Part shown: positions 45,795-54,213 of the stretch, piece by piece
Numbering within the stretch: position 1 is the stretch's first letter
Layout of the letters: every line of letters starts with the position of its first letter
Source of the DNA: Streptomyces sp. AC1-42W
Lineage (GTDB): Bacteria > Actinomycetota > Actinomycetes > Streptomycetales > Streptomycetaceae
Assembly: GCF_003248355.1 (NCBI RefSeq)
Contig: NZ_QKWY01000001.1
Coordinates: 1,942,001 to 2,006,000 of the forward strand
Length of the DNA: 64,000 bases
Reading direction: 5' to 3'
Position numbers and translations under genes: made by a program
The notes under the pieces: generated by a model
What the model was told of the DNA's origin: nothing
The model's input: the letters and a program-made list of their open reading frames with translations, nothing else
Database searches by the model: none

Positions 45795-46538
45795 ATGGGC
45801 GTCGATTTCGGCCGTTCTCGCGGCTCAGAGGGCAGGTTTTCCCAGTGGCTGCGGCGCCGACCCAAACCGCAGCAGCGCGAGGTCGACGACACCGCGCGGG
45901 AGGCGCTGCTCCTGGCTGTCGCCGAAGCCGGAATGCCGATCGCGCCCGCCGCCCACCCGGTCGGCTACCGATGTTCCTGCGAACGCATCGGCTGTCCCAC
46001 CCCCGCCCGGCACCCGCTCTCCTTCGCCTGGCAGACGCAGTCCACCACGGACCGCGCCCAGATCGAGCGCTGGGCCCGCAGCCAGCCGCAGGCCAACTTC
46101 ATCACCGCGACGGGCATGATCCACGACGTCCTCGACGTCCCGCTGGCCGCCGGTGAACAGGCCCTGGAGCGGCTGCTCGCCGCCGGCGTCGAGGTCGGGC
46201 CCGTGGCCCGCTCCGGCGACGACCGGATGCTGTTCTTCACCGCGACGCGCGGCACCCCCGAGGACGAGGACGAGTGGTGGCCCTGCGAGCTGGACTGCCA
46301 CCCCGAGACGATGGACGAGCACCCCGGACTGCGCTGGCACTGCCGGGGCAGCTATGTGCTGCTGCCGCCCGCCCAGCTGCCCGGTGAGCTGGACGTCGCC
46401 TGGCTGCGCGGCCCCGAGCACCCGCTGCCGGACCCGCTCTCCCTGCTGGAGACGCTGACCGACGCCTGCGCCCGGTTCGTCGGCTCCGCCGGCGGCGAGT
46501 CCGACCACGACGCGGTGGCCTGGCCGCTGCGCCGATAG
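45795..46538 (+). CDS. Bifunctional primase/polymerase N-terminal domain-like protein
   Basis: Protein of 247 residues with the actinobacterial prim-pol layout: REALLLAVAEAGMPIAPAAHP, a Cys cluster YRCSCERIGCPTPARHPL that could bind zinc, TTDRAQIERWARSQPQANFITATG and WHCRGSYVLLPP. The strand that carries LDVD acids in active prim-pols reads VLDVPLAAG here, as in many short Streptomyces relatives, so polymerase activity is doubtful. No plasmid or phage genes are nearby. Function unknown. Confidence 0.75.
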   Translation: MGVDFGRSRGSEGRFSQWLRRRPKPQQREVDDTAREALLLAVAEAGMPIAPAAHPVGYRCSCERIGCPTPARHPLSFAWQTQSTTDRAQIERWARSQPQANFITATGMIHDVLDVPLAAGEQALERLLAAGVEVGPVARSGDDRMLFFTATRGTPEDEDEWWPCELDCHPETMDEHPGLRWHCRGSYVLLPPAQLPGELDVAWLRGPEHPLPDPLSLLETLTDACARFVGSAGGESDHDAVAWPLRR

Positions 46539-46565
46539 CCGCGGAGCCGGCGGCCCGGTCCCGCC

Positions 46566-47558
46566 CTACGAACCCTTCGCCGACGTCAGGCCCGGCAGCC
46601 GGTTGAGCACGGCCACCCGCTTCGCGTCGGCGCCCTTCTTCGGCACGTACACCAGCTGGCTGGACACCCGATCCTTGGTGAGCGTGTTCTTCACCTCGCC
46701 GGTCAGCAGCGCCTCCACATCGGGATCGACCGCAGGGCGCAGCCCCTGGGCGGCGGTCTGCCGCTCGTAGTGCCTGCTGCTGAAGAAGACCAGCGCCCCG
46801 CCGTCCTCGGTGACCAGCCCGAGCGGGGCGAACGCGCCGCTGTCCATCGGCTGGTCCACGTACTGGTAGGAGAAGCCCGCCCGCCGGGTGTTCAGCCGGG
46901 CCTCGCGCCACTGAGAGGTGTCGGGACCGGGCGCGAAGACGTCCGGCGAGCCCTTCTGGAGGTACTGCGTGTACCGGGTGCCGAGGTCCTCGGGAGCCAC
47001 CACCAGACCGGGGTCGTCCGGGGCGACCGGCTTCGCCCCGCCCTCGCCGTCCTTCGCCAGGGCGGGCATGTCGCCGGGCGTGACGACCGACAGATAGGCG
47101 GCCTTCCAGCCCGCGTCCGGGCCGGCCTTGACGAAGACCAGCAGCCAGCGGTTGTCCCGCGCGCCCTCGTCCTGGTCGCGGTTGGAGTCCGTGTCGGCGA
47201 GGAACCAGCGCGGCCAGCCGGCCTTGCGCGGGAACACGAACCGGGCGTCTGTCAGCTCCAGCGGCCGGTGCCGCGAGTTCCCGGTGGGCGATATCCGGTG
47301 CCGGGCCTTGAGCCCCGCCTGGTTGATGGCGCCGAGGGAGCCCGTCACCACACCCGCGTCGAGCGCGGGATCGTACGCCTTGTCGGCGGCGTTGTACGCG
47401 GCGGTGAACTCCTTGAGCGCCCCGGCGGCCTCAGCTTTCGTCGCCGCCGGAACGACTTCCCGCTCGCCGTGCACCGTCACGCATCCGCTCGCCGTCAGGC
47501 TCAGCGCCGTCGCCACCGCGAGTGCCGCCGCCCGCCGCACCGGCTTCAGACTTCTCAT
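46566..47558 (-). CDS. Lipoprotein of unknown function
   Basis: Protein of 330 residues with a type II signal peptide: MRSLKPVRR, a hydrophobic stretch, and the lipobox LTASGC, giving a membrane-anchored exoprotein. The rest is mainly beta with no recognisable catalytic motif; it contains RWFLADTDSNRDQDEGARDN and VYVPKKGADAKRVAVLN. Its first 128 bases overlap the 3' end of the efeU frame on the same strand, so it could be translated from the efe transcript. Confidence 0.8.
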   Translation of the reverse strand: MRSLKPVRRAAALAVATALSLTASGCVTVHGEREVVPAATKAEAAGALKEFTAAYNAADKAYDPALDAGVVTGSLGAINQAGLKARHRISPTGNSRHRPLELTDARFVFPRKAGWPRWFLADTDSNRDQDEGARDNRWLLVFVKAGPDAGWKAAYLSVVTPGDMPALAKDGEGGAKPVAPDDPGLVVAPEDLGTRYTQYLQKGSPDVFAPGPDTSQWREARLNTRRAGFSYQYVDQPMDSGAFAPLGLVTEDGGALVFFSSRHYERQTAAQGLRPAVDPDVEALLTGEVKNTLTKDRVSSQLVYVPKKGADAKRVAVLNRLPGLTSAKGS

Positions 47559-48399
47559 CCGCTGCTTTCCGCGCCTTCTGATCCGTCGCCACTGACCGTC
47601 CGAACCCTACCGGGGCCAGGAACAGCGCGAGGGTCGGGATCAGATACAGGGCCCACACCGTGAGTTGGAGGACGGTGGGGTCCGGCTGGAAGTTGAAGGT
47701 GCCCTTGAGCAGCGTGCCGTACCAGCTGTCCGGCGGGATGGCGGAGCTGACGTCGAACGCCCGGCTTTGCAGACCGCCCAGGAACTCGGCCTCCTGGAGG
47801 TCGTGCACCCCGTAGGCCAGCACGCCGGCCGCGACGACGACCAGCATGCCGCCGGTCCAGGTGAAGAACTTCGCCAGGTTGATCTTCAGCGCGCCCCGGT
47901 AGAACAGCCAGCCCAGCACCACCGCCGTGCCGATGCCCAGCACCGCGCCGATCATCGGATGCCAGCCGTCGTCCGCCGCGTGCACCGCGCGCCACACGAA
48001 CAGCGAGGTCTCCAGGCCCTCCCGGCCCACCGCCAGCAGCGCGGTGGCGACGAGCGCGCCGGTGCCCATGGCGAGCGCCGCGTCGAGCTTGCCGTGCAGC
48101 TCCGCCTTGAGGTGGCGCGCGGTCCGCCGCATCCAGAAGACCATCCACGTCACCAGGCCCACCGAGAGGATCGACAGCGAACCGCCGAGCGCCTCCTGCG
48201 CCTTGAACGTCATCTCCTGCGAGCCGAATTCGAGCCCGGCGCCGAAGCCGAGGCTCACGACGACCGCGATGGACACCCCGATCCAGATGGGCGCCAGCTT
48301 GTCGCGGTTGCCGGTCTTCACCAGGTAGGCGATGAGGATGCAGACGACCAGGCTGGCCTCCAGGCCCTCACGCAGCCCGATCAGGAAGTTGCTGAACAC
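47431..48399 (-). CDS. efeU: Ferrous/ferric iron permease EfeU (FTR1 family)
   Basis: Membrane protein of 322 residues with about seven helices. The iron-binding REGLEA motif occurs in helix 1 (GLREGLEASLVV) and REGLET in helix 4. The last 45 residues are hydrophilic and overlap the lipoprotein start. It forms the EfeUOB system with the following minus-strand genes upstream in transcription order, efeO-efeB-efeU. It carries iron across the membrane. The overlap at its 3' end suggests that the C-terminal tail is variable. Confidence 0.92.
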   Translation of the reverse strand: MFSNFLIGLREGLEASLVVCILIAYLVKTGNRDKLAPIWIGVSIAVVVSLGFGAGLEFGSQEMTFKAQEALGGSLSILSVGLVTWMVFWMRRTARHLKAELHGKLDAALAMGTGALVATALLAVGREGLETSLFVWRAVHAADDGWHPMIGAVLGIGTAVVLGWLFYRGALKINLAKFFTWTGGMLVVVAAGVLAYGVHDLQEAEFLGGLQSRAFDVSSAIPPDSWYGTLLKGTFNFQPDPTVLQLTVWALYLIPTLALFLAPVGFGRSVATDQKARKAADEKSEAGAAGGGTRGGDGAEPDGERMRDGARRAGSRSGGDES

Positions 48400-48429
48400 G
48401 TCTCGGTTCCCTTTCCGCTTCGAGTCCCG

Positions 48430-49686
48430 TTACGAGAACAGCGCACGGCCCCACCAGTCGTCCTTGTCGCGGACGCCCGGCGGGACGGCGAAATGCGCCG
48501 AACCCACGTGCTGGATGTACTCGTTGAGTGCGTCGTGTGCCGCCAGGCGCCGTTGCAGGGGGACGAACGCCTTGCGGGTGTCGCGCTGGTACGCCAGGAA
48601 GAACAGCCCCGCGTCGAGCCGGCCCAGGCCGTCGGTGCCGTCCGTGAAGGAGTAGCCCCGGCGCAGGATCGTCGCCCCGCCGTTGGTGTCCGGGTGCGCC
48701 AGCCGTACGTGCGCGGTCGGCAGCATCGCCTTCAGGAACGGTTCGTCGCGCTCCTTGGAGCGGCCGACCGGGGCGCCCTCGCCCTTGTCGCGGCCGAAGA
48801 CGTCCTCCTGCTCCTTGAGCGAGGTACGGTCCCAGGTCTCGATGTGCATCCGGATGCGCCGCGCGACCAGGTACGAGCCCCCGGTCATCCAGTCGGGTCC
48901 GTCGCCGGAGCCGACCCACACATGCTTTTCCAGCGCGGCGGCGTCGGTGCCGGAGATGTTCCGGGTGCCGTCCTTGAAGCCGAACATGTTGCGCGGGGTC
49001 TGCGCGTCCGGGGTGGTGGACGAGGTCTTGCCGAAGCCCAGCTGGGACCAGCGGACCGCGGTGCGGCCCATGCCGATCCTGGCCAGGTTGCGGATGGCGT
49101 GCACCGCCACCTGCGGGTCGTCCGCGCACGCCTGGACGCACAGATCGCCGCCGCTGCGGGCCTTGTCGAGGTTGTCGCCGGGGAACTTCGGCAGGTCCAC
49201 CAGCGCCTCGGGCCGCCGGTCCGCCAGGCCGAAGCGGTCCTTCGCGAACAGCGAGGGCCCGAAGCCGAAGGTCAGCGTCAGCCGGGACGGCTTGAGGCCC
49301 AGCGCCTCGCCCGTGTCGTCCGGCGGCGCCTCGGGCACACCGCCGTAGGCGCCGTCGCCGACCTCGTGACCGGCGGTCATCCGCTCGGCGGCCCGCGTCC
49401 ACTCCTTGAGCAGCGCGACCAGTTCGCCCCGGTCCTTCGTCGTCACGTCGAACGCGGCGAAGTGCAGCCGGTCCTGGACGGCGGTGGCGATTCCGGCCTG
49501 GTGCGCGCCGCGGAAGGGCACGGCGGCGCCGCTGTCGGCTGCCGCGGCCGTCCCTCCGCCGCCGGAGCGGGCCGCGCCGACGCCGACACCGGCCGCGGCG
49601 CCGAGCGCGAGCCCGGCCCCGCCCCAGCCCAGCAGCGCCCGCCGCGACGGGGCGTCCCCGCCGGAGGCGTGCTTCTCCTCGCTCAT
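48430..49686 (-). CDS. efeB: EfeB, Tat-exported DyP-type heme peroxidase
   Basis: Protein of 418 residues with a Tat signal (SRRALLGWGG), and the DyP motif FGFKDGTRN, equivalent to GxxDG, with the proximal His further downstream in the AHPDTNGGATILRRGYS segment. It is exported folded with heme and oxidises or releases iron for EfeU; deferrochelatase activity has been discussed for relatives. It sits between efeO and efeU with short gaps. Confidence 0.93.
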   Translation of the reverse strand: MSEEKHASGGDAPSRRALLGWGGAGLALGAAAGVGVGAARSGGGGTAAAADSGAAVPFRGAHQAGIATAVQDRLHFAAFDVTTKDRGELVALLKEWTRAAERMTAGHEVGDGAYGGVPEAPPDDTGEALGLKPSRLTLTFGFGPSLFAKDRFGLADRRPEALVDLPKFPGDNLDKARSGGDLCVQACADDPQVAVHAIRNLARIGMGRTAVRWSQLGFGKTSSTTPDAQTPRNMFGFKDGTRNISGTDAAALEKHVWVGSGDGPDWMTGGSYLVARRIRMHIETWDRTSLKEQEDVFGRDKGEGAPVGRSKERDEPFLKAMLPTAHVRLAHPDTNGGATILRRGYSFTDGTDGLGRLDAGLFFLAYQRDTRKAFVPLQRRLAAHDALNEYIQHVGSAHFAVPPGVRDKDDWWGRALFS

Positions 49687-49706
49687 CGCGGCCCCTCTTC
49701 CGCCGG

Positions 49707-50843
49707 TTACTTCGTCACCGCGGCGGCCAGCTTGGACAGCGGCTCCGCCAGGGCGTTGACCGCGTCCGACAGCTCCTTGCGGTCCGCCTTGCCGACCTTG
49801 TCGTAGGAGGTGAACTCGTACGTGGAGGAGTCCTTGCGGTACTTCTCCAGCAGCTTGTTCAGCTCGCCGAACCGCTTGTCGAGCGTCTCGGTGAGCGCGG
49901 AGTCGTTCTTGGCCGCGATCGACCTCAGCAGCTTGTAGGACTGCTCGGCGCCCTCCACATTGGCCTTGAAGTCGACCAGGTCGGTGTGGCTGTAGCGCTC
50001 CTCCTCACCGGTGACCTTGCCGGTGGCGACCTCGTCCAGCAGCTCCTTGGCGCCGTTGGCCATCGAGGTCGGGGTGATCTCGGCGGTGCCGACCCGCTTC
50101 TGCCAGTCCACCAGGTCCTTGTAGAGGACCGGGGCGAGCGCCTTCTCCTCGGCGCCCAGCTTCTCGTCCTGCCACAGCGCCTTCTCCAGGCGGTGCCAGC
50201 CGGTCCACTTCTGGCCCTCCTCCAGGCCGTCCTCGCGGACGTCGACCTTGGGGTCGATGTCACCGAAGGACTCGGCGACCGGCTCGGTGCGCTCCCAGCC
50301 GATACGGGAGTCGGCGTACGCCTTCTTCGCGGCCTCGATGTCACCCGCCGCGACGGCGTCCGTGAAGACCTTCGCCTTCGGCAGCGTCTGGTCGGCCTGC
50401 GCCTGCACATAGGTGCGGTACGCGGCGACGGCCTTGTCCATCTCGGGGCTGCGCTTGACCGCCTTGCCGCCGCTGACCTCGATCTTCTGCCGGATGCCGT
50501 GGCCCTTCATGCCGGGCTTGCAGGCGATCTCGTACGAACCGGCCTTGATCTCGGCCGTGATGGTGGCCTTGGTGCCGGGGCCGATGTTCTCGCGCTCGGC
50601 GACGATGCGGTCGTCCGGGAAGAGGATGTAGACCTCGGTGACCTTGGAGCCCTTGTTCTGCACGGCCAGCTCGATGTGACCGGCCGGCAGCTTCGTCCGG
50701 GAGACCTCGCAGGAGTCGTCCTTGGCGATGACCTCGACGGCCCCCTCGCCCTTCCCGTCGCTCTTCTCGGAGCATCCCGTGACGGCGGTCAGAGCGGCCG
50801 CGGTGACGGCAGCGGTGACGACGGAGAGACGAACGGCTCGCAT
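49707..50843 (-). CDS. efeO: EfeO, iron-binding lipoprotein (cupredoxin plus M75 domain)
   Basis: Protein of 378 residues with a lipobox (LTAVTGC). Residues about 35-125 form the cupredoxin-like domain, and the C-terminal M75 domain carries the HxxE iron site in WHRLEKALW. It binds periplasm-side iron for EfeU. It is the first gene of the efe operon; an iron-box-like sequence lies 70 to 90 bases upstream. Confidence 0.93.
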   Translation of the reverse strand: MRAVRLSVVTAAVTAAALTAVTGCSEKSDGKGEGAVEVIAKDDSCEVSRTKLPAGHIELAVQNKGSKVTEVYILFPDDRIVAERENIGPGTKATITAEIKAGSYEIACKPGMKGHGIRQKIEVSGGKAVKRSPEMDKAVAAYRTYVQAQADQTLPKAKVFTDAVAAGDIEAAKKAYADSRIGWERTEPVAESFGDIDPKVDVREDGLEEGQKWTGWHRLEKALWQDEKLGAEEKALAPVLYKDLVDWQKRVGTAEITPTSMANGAKELLDEVATGKVTGEEERYSHTDLVDFKANVEGAEQSYKLLRSIAAKNDSALTETLDKRFGELNKLLEKYRKDSSTYEFTSYDKVGKADRKELSDAVNALAEPLSKLAAAVTK

Positions 50844-50912
50844 TTGGGCTCCACATGAGGATGAAGGAGTAGGGGAGAAGGGCCGGACAAAGGCGGGTGA
50901 GGCGGACCTAAC

Positions 50913-50931
50913 TTAACCGAGGCTTACCTGC
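50913..50931. promoter_or_regulatory. Iron-box-like sequence upstream of efeO
   Basis: TTAACCGAGGCTTACCTGC matches about 12 of 19 positions of the DmdR/IdeR consensus TTAGGTTAGGCTCACCTAA. It lies 70 bp upstream of the efeO ATG. A weak match on its own, but supported by the two better boxes nearby. Confidence 0.45.
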
Positions 50932-51045
50932 CCGATACCCACCCGTGCAGTGATTCAGCTCTCACTGCGCGGGGTCCGGGAACGGCATGGTCACGGTCGA
51001 CCCATGGACGAACCCCGCTCGGGTAAAGCATGGGTAAAGCGCGGT

Positions 51046-51885
51046 TCACGGGGTGCGCTCCGGCACCACAAGCGGAATCCCGGTCCGGGGGTGCGGGAAC
51101 ACCTCCACCGGCTGCCGGTAGACCCTGCCCAGCAGCTCGCCCGAGAACACCTCGCCCGGCGCACCCGCCACCGCGATCCGCCCCTCGTGCAGCACGGCCG
51201 CCCGGTCCGCGTACGCGGCGGCCAGCCCCAGGTCGTGCAGGACGACCACCACCGCGTCCCCGGCCGCCGCCCGCTCCCGGCAGATCCGCAGCACCAGCTC
51301 CTGGTGGCGCAGGTCCAGCGCGGCGGTCGGCTCGTCGAGCAGCAGCAGCGGGGCGCGCTGCGCCAGCACCCGGGCCAGCGCGACGCGGGCCCGCTCGCCC
51401 CCGGACAGCGCCGAGAACGGCCGCCCGGCGAACCCGGCGACCTCGGTGGCCGCCATCGCCGACGCCACCGCCTCCTCGTCCTCGTCGGCCAGGTCCGTAC
51501 CGGCCCAGGGCGCCCGGCCCATCCGGACCACCTCCTCCACCGGGAACGGGAAGGCAAGGGCCGCCGACTGGGGCAGGACCGCGCGGCGCAGGGCCAGTTC
51601 GGGCGCGGACCAGCCGGTGACCGGCCGCCCGTCGATGCGCACGGCCCCGCTCTCGGCCGGCAGGTCGGCGGCGAGCGCGGCCAGCAGGGTGGACTTCCCG
51701 GCCCCGTTCGGGCCGACGAGGGCCAGCACCTCGCCCGCGTACGCCGTCAGATCGATCGAGTCCAGCACCGGCCGGCCGCCGAGCCGCACCCGCAGCCCGA
51801 CCGCCTCGGCGGCCGGCGCCCCGGCCGGCACCCGCACGGGCAGCCGCCGGCTCTGCGGGGCGAGGAGATTCCGCAGGATGTTCAT
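51046..51885 (-). CDS. hmuV: Heme ABC transporter ATP-binding protein HmuV
   Basis: ATPase of 279 residues with Walker A GPNGAGKST, Q-loop LPQSAAL, signature ALSGGERARV, Walker B LLLLDEPTAA and the His switch VVLHDLG. Its ATG overlaps the permease stop (ATGA at 51882-51885). It belongs to the FecE/HmuV branch and energises heme import with HmuTU. Confidence 0.92.
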   Translation of the reverse strand: MNILRNLLAPQSRRLPVRVPAGAPAAEAVGLRVRLGGRPVLDSIDLTAYAGEVLALVGPNGAGKSTLLAALAADLPAESGAVRIDGRPVTGWSAPELALRRAVLPQSAALAFPFPVEEVVRMGRAPWAGTDLADEDEEAVASAMAATEVAGFAGRPFSALSGGERARVALARVLAQRAPLLLLDEPTAALDLRHQELVLRICRERAAAGDAVVVVLHDLGLAAAYADRAAVLHEGRIAVAGAPGEVFSGELLGRVYRQPVEVFPHPRTGIPLVVPERTP

Positions 51886-52991
51886 GCCCAACCACCTTGC
51901 TTGCGACGGGTCCTGCGCAGCAGCCAGAAGAAGAACGGGCTGCCGAACAGCGCGGTCAGCACCCCGAGCGGTAGCTCCGCCGGGTCCGCGACGGTCCGGG
52001 CCGCCAGATCGCCCGCGACCAGCACCAGCGCGCCGCCCAGCGCGCTGCCGGGCACCAGGAAGCGGTGACCGGGCCCGTTGGCCATGCGCAGCAGATGCGG
52101 TACGAGGAGCCCGACGAACGAGATGATCCCGGCGACCGCCACGGCCGCCGCCGTCAGCAGCGCCACGACCAGGACGAGCACCAGCCGCAGCCGCTCCACG
52201 TCCACGCCCAGATGCCGGGCGGGCCGCTCGCCGAGCGCGAGGAGGTCCAGCTTGCGCGCGTAGAAGGGCGCGATCAGCAGCCCGAGGGCCGCGCACGGCA
52301 GGACGGCCAGCACCTTGGGCCAGGTGGCCTGGGCCAGCGAACCGAGCTGCCAGAAGGTGATCTGGGTGATCTGCGCGTTGTCCGCGAAGAAGATGAACAG
52401 GCCGATCAGCGCTCCGGCGAAGGCGTTGACCGCGATCCCGGTGAGGATCAGCGTCACCACCTCCGTCCGGCCGCCGGACCGCGACAGCGCGTACACCAGG
52501 AGCACGGTCAGCAGTCCGGCGGCGAACGCGCAGACGGTGATGGTCCAGTTGCCGAAGAAGCTGAGCCCGAGCGCGATCGAGCCGACCGCGCCGACCGCCG
52601 CGCCCGCCGAGATCCCGATGACGCCGGGTTCGGCCAGCGGATTGCCGAACACGCCCTGCATCAGGGCGCCCGCGCAGCCGAGCGAGGCGCCGACCAGGAG
52701 GGCCAGGACGACCCTGGGCAGCCGTACGTTCCACAGGACGCTCTCGGCGACCCGGTCCAGCGCGTGCCCGCCGAGCCCGATCCGGTGCTGGACGGAGGCC
52801 AGGACGTCCCCGAGCGGGATGCTGTACGCGCCGAGCCCGGCGGAGAGCAGACAGCCCACCAGCAGGGCGGCTGCCAGTCCGGCGGTGAGCGGGACGGCGG
52901 TGGAGCGCCGGGCCGCGGCGGGGGGCGGCGCCATCGGCTTCGACACCTCCCGAGCGGTCTCGCGAGCGGCCTCGCGAGTGGTCGCCGTCAT
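51882..52991 (-). CDS. hmuU: Heme ABC transporter permease HmuU (FecCD family)
   Basis: Permease of 369 residues with the FecCD pattern of about ten helices: RLPRVVLALLVGASLGCAGALMQ, NPLAEPGVIGISAGAAVGA, and the C-terminal SFVGLLVPHLLRM. A hydrophilic Glu/Thr-rich N-terminus precedes the first helix. It overlaps the hmuT stop and the hmuV start by four bases each, so the three genes are one operon. Confidence 0.93.
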   Translation of the reverse strand: MTATTREAARETAREVSKPMAPPPAAARRSTAVPLTAGLAAALLVGCLLSAGLGAYSIPLGDVLASVQHRIGLGGHALDRVAESVLWNVRLPRVVLALLVGASLGCAGALMQGVFGNPLAEPGVIGISAGAAVGAVGSIALGLSFFGNWTITVCAFAAGLLTVLLVYALSRSGGRTEVVTLILTGIAVNAFAGALIGLFIFFADNAQITQITFWQLGSLAQATWPKVLAVLPCAALGLLIAPFYARKLDLLALGERPARHLGVDVERLRLVLVLVVALLTAAAVAVAGIISFVGLLVPHLLRMANGPGHRFLVPGSALGGALVLVAGDLAARTVADPAELPLGVLTALFGSPFFFWLLRRTRRKQGGWA

Positions 52992-54067
52992 CGGCCGGCC
53001 CCGCTCTCCGGGTAGAGCTGGGCGACGAGTTCGGCCAGGACGCGGTCGGTGCGCGGGCCGTAGTTGAGGAGGACCCCGTCGTCGATGGAGACGATCCGCC
53101 GGTCCATTCCGGCCGGGGTCTCCGCGACGCCCGGAATCTTCACCAGGCCGTCGATCCCGCCCACCGAGTCCAGGCCCTTCGCCATCACGAGGATGGCGTC
53201 GGGCGCGGCCTTGGCCAGCGCCTCGCTGGTGATGGCGGTGAAGTCCTTCGTCAGTCCGGACGCCTTGCCCGCGTCCACCGCGCCCGCCGCCTCCAGCAGC
53301 GAACTCGCCCCGGACTCCCGGCCGCCCAGCAGATAGACGGACGCCGAGCCGCGCAGATACAGGAAGGCCACGCGCGGCTTCCCGGCGCCGCCGGCCGGGG
53401 CGGGCACGGTCTCGCGGACCGCGTCGATACGGTCCTCGGTGCGCCGCTCCAGCTTCGTCCCGGACTCCGGTACGCCGAGCGCGGCGGCCACCGCGCCGAT
53501 CCGGCTGCCCACATCGGCCAGTTCCTTGGCGGGTTCGACGACCACCAGCGGAATCCCGGCGTCGCGGATCTGGCCGATGGCCTCGGCCGGTCCGGTGGTG
53601 GTGTCCGCGAGGACCACGGTGGGCCGCAGGGAGAGCACGCTCTCGGCCGACACGTCGTGGGCGCGGGTCACCACGGGCAGCTTCGCGGCCTGTTCGAAGG
53701 TGGCGGTGATGTCGCGGGCCACGACCCGGTCGCCGAGCCCCAGGGTGAACACGATCTCGCTGAGGCCGCCGGTGAGCGGCACGATGCGGTCGGCCGAGGT
53801 GACGGTGACCCGCTTGCCGTCCGCCGACTCCACGGTGGCCGGCAGCTTCGGCGCGGGCGTCCCGGTGAGCGGTTCGATCCGGTCCGCGTCCGCCGCCGGG
53901 GACGCCCCGGCGCCCGCGGACTTCGCCGAGGGCGCCCCCGTACCGCCGCAGCCGGCGAGCAGCAGGGCCCCGGCCAGGGCGAGGGCGGCCGTGCGGGCGC
54001 CGCCGCGCCGGAGCCCGGTCCGCCGGGGGCCGCGGCCCGGTGGGGCGAAGTCCTGCGAGAAGTGCAC
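52988..54067 (-). CDS. hmuT: Heme-binding lipoprotein HmuT
   Basis: Solute-binding protein of 359 residues with an unusual basic leader before the lipobox LLLAGC. The periplasmic-binding fold with TroA-like sequence includes RIVPLTGGLSEIVFTLGLGDRVVARD (helical backbone) and VYLLGGRESGASSLL. GTG at 54067 was selected because AGGA lies nine bases before it. It binds heme and hands it to HmuU. It is divergent from the HtaA genes; both start near the iron box at 54171. Confidence 0.9.
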   Translation of the reverse strand: MHFSQDFAPPGRGPRRTGLRRGGARTAALALAGALLLAGCGGTGAPSAKSAGAGASPAADADRIEPLTGTPAPKLPATVESADGKRVTVTSADRIVPLTGGLSEIVFTLGLGDRVVARDITATFEQAAKLPVVTRAHDVSAESVLSLRPTVVLADTTTGPAEAIGQIRDAGIPLVVVEPAKELADVGSRIGAVAAALGVPESGTKLERRTEDRIDAVRETVPAPAGGAGKPRVAFLYLRGSASVYLLGGRESGASSLLEAAGAVDAGKASGLTKDFTAITSEALAKAAPDAILVMAKGLDSVGGIDGLVKIPGVAETPAGMDRRIVSIDDGVLLNYGPRTDRVLAELVAQLYPESGAGR

Positions 54068-54170
54068 GGGGCACCGTCCTGTCGTTCTACGGCTCGTACT
54101 GCGGCGAGCAGTTGGTAGGGGTCTGCGAGGAATGTGACGGAAGGGGGGTACCGGCACGGATGTACGTAGC

Positions 54171-54189
54171 TTAGGTTAGCCTTACCTGC
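54171..54189. promoter_or_regulatory. Iron box between hmuT and the first HtaA gene
   Basis: TTAGGTTAGCCTTACCTGC matches 15 of 19 positions of the DmdR/IdeR iron-box consensus. It is 25 bp before the HtaA gene and about 100 bp upstream of hmuT, so it can repress both under iron sufficiency. Confidence 0.75.
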
Positions 54190-54213
54190 GTTTCCAGATC
54201 CCGGAGGGGTTCC

